A stretch of DNA of 23,321 bases from a virus, in IMG/VR virus record IMGVR_UViG_3300019776_000552, positions 1 through 23,321 of that record. One strand, given 5' to 3'. This document shows positions 22,170-23,321 of the stretch, piece after piece; position 1 is the first letter of the stretch, and each line of letters starts with the position of its first letter. The position numbers and the translations under genes are program-made. Below the pieces are notes generated by a model, which did no database searches, was not told the DNA's origin, and worked only from the letters and a program-made list of their open reading frames with translations.

Positions 22170-22244
22170 ATGAAAAAAGGTTTAAGTTTATGTTCGTTTA
22201 GTTGGTTGTCGTATTTTAACGGCAAGGGATTTTACGTTCAATAA
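22170..22244 (+). CDS. Leader peptide 2 (24 aa) of the tRNA cassette for T-starting codons
   Basis: ATG at 22170 to TAA at 22242-22244. Residues 5-16 are LSLCSFSWLSYF, twelve in a row drawn only from Leu, Ser, Cys, Phe, Trp and Tyr. The seven tRNAs after the following terminator are Tyr, Phe, Leu(TAA), Ser(TGA), Ser(GCT), Trp and Cys, exactly these six amino acids. Both Ser isoacceptors are sampled (TCG and AGT), Leu mostly by TTA, and there is one TGG and one TGT. Codons 19-21 (AGGGATTT at 22225-22232) can pair with the terminator 5' arm. I infer a regulatory leader for attenuation. Confidence 0.85.
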   Translation: MKKGLSLCSFSWLSYFNGKGFYVQ

Positions 22245-22279
22245 ATTTGTCTTTTTGACATAGTTCGTTCTAAATCCCT
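22225..22279 (+). promoter_or_regulatory. Candidate antiterminator of cassette 2
   Basis: AGGGATTT at 22225-22232, inside leader ORF 2, is perfectly complementary to AAATCCCT at 22272-22279, eight of the nine bases of the terminator 5' arm. ACG at 22234-22236 can add pairs with CGT at 22266-22268. Forming it prevents the terminator. The 5' strand is near the stop codon, where a finishing ribosome would mask it. Confidence 0.7.
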
Positions 22280-22310
22280 ATTCGAAAGTTTAGGGATTTT
22301 TTGTTTTTAT
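22272..22310 (+). terminator. Attenuator terminator of cassette 2
   Basis: AAATCCCTA at 22272-22280 pairs with TAGGGATTT at 22291-22299, followed by a T-rich run to 22309. tRNA-Tyr starts at 22313. Confidence 0.85.
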
Positions 22311-22312
22311 AT

Positions 22313-22395
22313 TGTATTGATGGTAAGTGGGCGAAATCAGCGGTCTGTAAAATCGTCGTCGTTTGGCTATGTAGGTTCGAATCCTACCAATACAA
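22313..22395 (+). tRNA. tRNA-Tyr (GTA)
   Basis: Acceptor TGTATTG pairs perfectly with CAATACA. Stem GCGGT/ATCGT has loop CTGTAAA (GTA at 22347-22349). The variable arm is long, as expected for Tyr. T-arm GTAGG/CCTAC has loop TTCGAAT. Confidence 0.9.
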
Positions 22396-22401
22396 CATAA
22401 T

Positions 22402-22472
22402 GGATTCATAGCTGAGGGGTTTAGCGCACGGTTGAAGCCCGTGAGACGTTGGGTCGACTCCAACTGATTCCA
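22402..22472 (+). tRNA. tRNA-Phe (GAA)
   Basis: Acceptor GGATTCA pairs with TGATTCC, with one T-T mismatch. Stem CACGG/CCGTG has loop TTGAAGC (GAA at 22434-22436). T-arm GTTGG/CCAAC has the atypical loop GTCGACT. Confidence 0.85.
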
Positions 22473-22477
22473 CAAAT

Positions 22478-22552
22478 ACCTTCTTAGCCCAAATGGAAGA
22501 GGCATCGGGCTTAAAACTCGTGCAGGTGTGAGTTCGAATCTCACAGGAGGTA
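22478..22552 (+). tRNA. tRNA-Leu (TAA) with a short variable loop
   Basis: Acceptor ACCTTCT pairs with AGGAGGT. Stem CGGG/CTCG has loop CTTAAAA (TAA at 22512-22514). T-arm GTGAG/CTCAC has loop TTCGAAT. Only six bases (GCAGGT) lie between anticodon and T stems, whereas bacterial Leu tRNAs normally have a long variable arm. Confidence 0.8.
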
Positions 22553-22558
22553 CAAAAT

Positions 22559-22648
22559 AGAGATGCGTAATGCTGGCGTACTTATCGGTCTTGAAAACCG
22601 TGATGTCGGGGACAACCTGACGTGCAGGTTCGAACCCTGTCATCTCTG
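22559..22648 (+). tRNA. tRNA-Ser (TGA)
   Basis: Acceptor AGAGATG pairs perfectly with CATCTCT. Stem CGGT/ACCG has loop CTTGAAA (TGA at 22592-22594). It has a long variable arm, T-arm GCAGG/CCTGT and discriminator G. Confidence 0.92.
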
Positions 22649-22654
22649 CAATAT

Positions 22655-22738
22655 GGAAAGTAAACCTGTCGTGGGACGGGAACCGGTTGCTAACCGAATT
22701 GAAGGTAACACTTTGGGAATCGTGCTCTCTGCTTTCCG
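22655..22738 (+). tRNA. tRNA-Ser (GCT), divergent T-arm
   Basis: Acceptor GGAAAGT pairs with GCTTTCC; discriminator G. Loop TTGCTAA gives GCT at 22689-22691, with stem CGG/CCG only. It has a long variable arm. The T-arm GGGA/TCTC has loop ATCGTGC in place of TTCGANY, so it is a degenerate but plausible Ser tRNA. Confidence 0.7.
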
Positions 22739-22742
22739 CAAT

Positions 22743-22813
22743 GCGTCTCAGCGTAGGCTGTGTCGGTTGGTCTCCAAAACCAATCCGTGAAGGTTCGAAT
22801 CCTTCGGGATGCG
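22743..22813 (+). tRNA. tRNA-Trp (CCA)
   Basis: Acceptor GCGTCTC pairs with GGGATGC (two G-T). Stem TTGGT/ACCAA has loop CTCCAAA (CCA at 22774-22776). T-arm GAAGG/CCTTC has loop TTCGAAT. Discriminator G fits Trp. Confidence 0.9.
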
Positions 22814-22817
22814 CTAT

Positions 22818-22892
22818 GACTTCTTTGCTAATGTTGGGTATAGGCGATAGTCTGCAAAACTAAAAACATCGGTTCGATTCCGATAGAAGTCT
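22818..22892 (+). tRNA. tRNA-Cys (GCA)
   Basis: Acceptor GACTTCT pairs perfectly with AGAAGTC. Stem TAGT/ACTA has loop CTGCAAA (GCA at 22854-22856). T-arm ATCGG/CCGAT has loop TTCGATT. Discriminator T fits Cys. Last tRNA of block 2. Confidence 0.9.
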
Positions 22893-22920
22893 CAAAATAA
22901 AAATATTTTTAATTTATGTG

Positions 22921-22949
22921 AAAATATTAAAAATAATGTTATATATTTG
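22921..22949 (+). promoter_or_regulatory. Promoter of tRNA cassette 3
   Basis: The -7 box TATATTTG is at 22942-22949. AAAATATTAAAAATAAT at 22921-22937 repeats the string upstream of the promoter at 22074 with the same 21-base spacing. The leader 3 ATG is only five bases after the box, so this leader would be leaderless or nearly so. Confidence 0.75.
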
Positions 22950-22953
22950 CACC

Positions 22954-23025
22954 ATGAAAAATTTAGTACTTCATACACAACGTCTTCAAGAGCCGGAATT
23001 TACTTCGGGAGGAATGAGTGTGTGA
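22954..23025 (+). CDS. Leader peptide 3 (23 aa) of the tRNA cassette for C-starting codons
   Basis: ATG at 22954 to TGA at 23023-23025. Residues 4-15 are LVLHTQRLQEPE; the codons are mostly C-starting (CTT, CAT, CAA, CGT, CTT, CAA, CCG) plus GAG and GAA. After the following terminator the first two tRNAs are Pro and Glu, both represented; the window then ends. The shape (leader L-x-[IL]-[NH]-T-[NQ]-R near the N-terminus, Met near the end) resembles leader 1. CGGGAGG near its end can pair with the terminator 5' arm. I infer the same attenuation system. Confidence 0.78.
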   Translation: MKNLVLHTQRLQEPEFTSGGMSV

Positions 23026-23068
23026 ATATGTTAAAATAATATATTTTGTCATTGCTTTGAGCCTTCCG
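23006..23068 (+). promoter_or_regulatory. Candidate antiterminator of cassette 3
   Basis: CGGGAGG at 23006-23012 pairs (one G-T) with CCTTCCG at 23062-23068, which is nearly the whole terminator 5' arm. AATGA at 23013-23017 could extend it to TCATT at 23049-23053 across a bulge. Same geometry as in cassettes 1 and 2. Confidence 0.6.
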
Positions 23069-23090
23069 TAATTGGGAGGCTTTTTTATTT
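23061..23090 (+). terminator. Attenuator terminator of cassette 3
   Basis: GCCTTCC at 23061-23067 pairs with GGGAGGC at 23074-23080, followed by TTTTTTATTT to 23090. tRNA-Pro begins at the next base. Confidence 0.87.
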
Positions 23091-23164
23091 AAGGGTGTTA
23101 TGCAGAGGCTATACAACGTAATTTTGGAAATTACGGTTCGCAGGTTCGAATCCTGTTGCCCTTA
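23091..23164 (+). tRNA. tRNA-Pro (TGG)
   Basis: Acceptor AAGGGTG pairs with TGCCCTT. Stem GTAAT/ATTAC has loop TTTGGAA (TGG at 23125-23127). T-arm GCAGG/CCTGT has loop TTCGAAT. The D-arm is weak. Confidence 0.87.
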
Positions 23165-23173
23165 CTAACTTTT

Positions 23174-23248
23174 ACCGGTTTCGTCTAATTGGAATAGGAT
23201 GATTGGCTTTCAACTAATGTGATGCGGGTTCGAGTCCCGTAGCCGGTA
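23174..23248 (+). tRNA. tRNA-Glu (TTC)
   Basis: Acceptor ACCGGTT pairs with AGCCGGT. Stem ATTGG/CTAAT has loop CTTTCAA (TTC at 23219-23221). T-arm GCGGG/CCCGT has loop TTCGAGT. Confidence 0.92.
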
Positions 23249-23262
23249 CAAAATTTAAAACT

Positions 23263-23321
23263 ATGAAGACTAAAATTGATTATGTTCAGAGTAGCCTAAG
23301 TAACATTGGGCTATGGTATAA
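23263..23321 (+). CDS. Open frame starting after tRNA-Glu, cut by the window end
   Basis: ATG at 23263 opens MKTKIDYVQSSLSNIGLWY and is still open at the last base. It starts 14 bases after a tRNA, like the leader ORF at 22170, so it could be a further leader (Ser, Leu and Ile are frequent) or the first gene after the array. No promoter box is seen directly before it. Too little is visible to decide. Confidence 0.35.
   Translation, partial: MKTKIDYVQSSLSNIGLWY

Noticed and set aside
22290-22643. Minus-strand frame of 117 codons across the tRNA array
   Set aside because: It runs antisense through four tRNA genes; its protein-like string (TGFEPARQVVPDITVF type) is the familiar false product of antisense tRNA T-arms.
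22563-22790. Plus-strand frame of 75 codons over two Ser tRNAs and Trp tRNA
   Set aside because: It is fully explained by the tRNA genes and has no start context.
1-23321. CRISPR array, insertion sequence, integrase or stop-codon reassignment
   Set aside because: No regularly spaced repeats, transposase or integrase were seen, and the large genes read through with standard codons; no suppressor tRNA is present.

Overview
This window looks like part of the genome of a tailed phage (or prophage) of a Bacteroidota host, probably a flavobacterium. The main signs are a very AT-rich genome, promoters of the Bacteroidota type (TAnnTTTG at -7) in front of most transcription units, starts without Shine-Dalgarno sequences, and a head module (large terminase, portal, acidic scaffold-like protein, major capsid protein) whose sizes and order resemble crAss-like phages. 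The crAss-like assignment is recognised by eye and was not searched.

Layout. 1-900: the 5' end of a minus-strand gene and a long gene-poor stretch of visibly higher GC, possibly host DNA or another module. 908-2427: a double-HTH protein, a small minus-strand ORF, a membrane protein and a small conserved phage protein. 2430-4482: groEL, an unknown gene and groES in one tight operon closed by a terminator. 4515-5072 (minus): a winged-helix-like protein, divergent from a run of small genes (5145-6164: a basic disordered protein, an RMF/CrpP-like protein, a Cys-motif protein, an HNH-like protein). 6172-7738: lysis module (membrane/coiled-coil protein, GH24 lysozyme, spanin candidate). 7742-11418: tail fibre or appendage protein, an accessory protein, and a CAP-domain lipoprotein. 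11528-20290: head genes, including a protein with two GroES-like segments. 20375-20887: a small protein sharing its N-terminal motif with the 930-residue fibre.

20898-23321 is the most interesting part. It holds twenty tRNA genes covering eighteen amino acids, organised as attenuated cassettes. Each of three cassettes has a Bacteroidota promoter, a 23-27 codon leader ORF, an intrinsic terminator and then a tRNA block. The leader peptides are made almost entirely of the amino acids whose tRNAs follow. TINTNRTIAIVGGDK (plus Ala, Met and Arg codons nearby) precedes tRNAs for Ala, Lys, Ile, Gly, Asp, Thr, Val, Arg, Met and Asn. LSLCSFSWLSYF precedes tRNAs for Tyr, Phe, Leu, Ser, Ser, Trp and Cys. 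LVLHTQRLQEPE precedes tRNAs for Pro and Glu where the window ends. A fourth, Lys-rich ORF (MKKEFKKYKQI) directly precedes a hairpin and tRNA-Lys. In each of the three main leaders the end of the ORF can pair with the 5' arm of the terminator, giving an antiterminator. I infer that the phage senses depletion of individual charged tRNAs by ribosome stalling and then transcribes exactly that tRNA block. An initiator-like tRNA-Met lies outside the attenuators, directly at its own promoter. The model predicts tRNAs for His, Gln, Leu(CUN) and Arg(CGN) just past the right edge.
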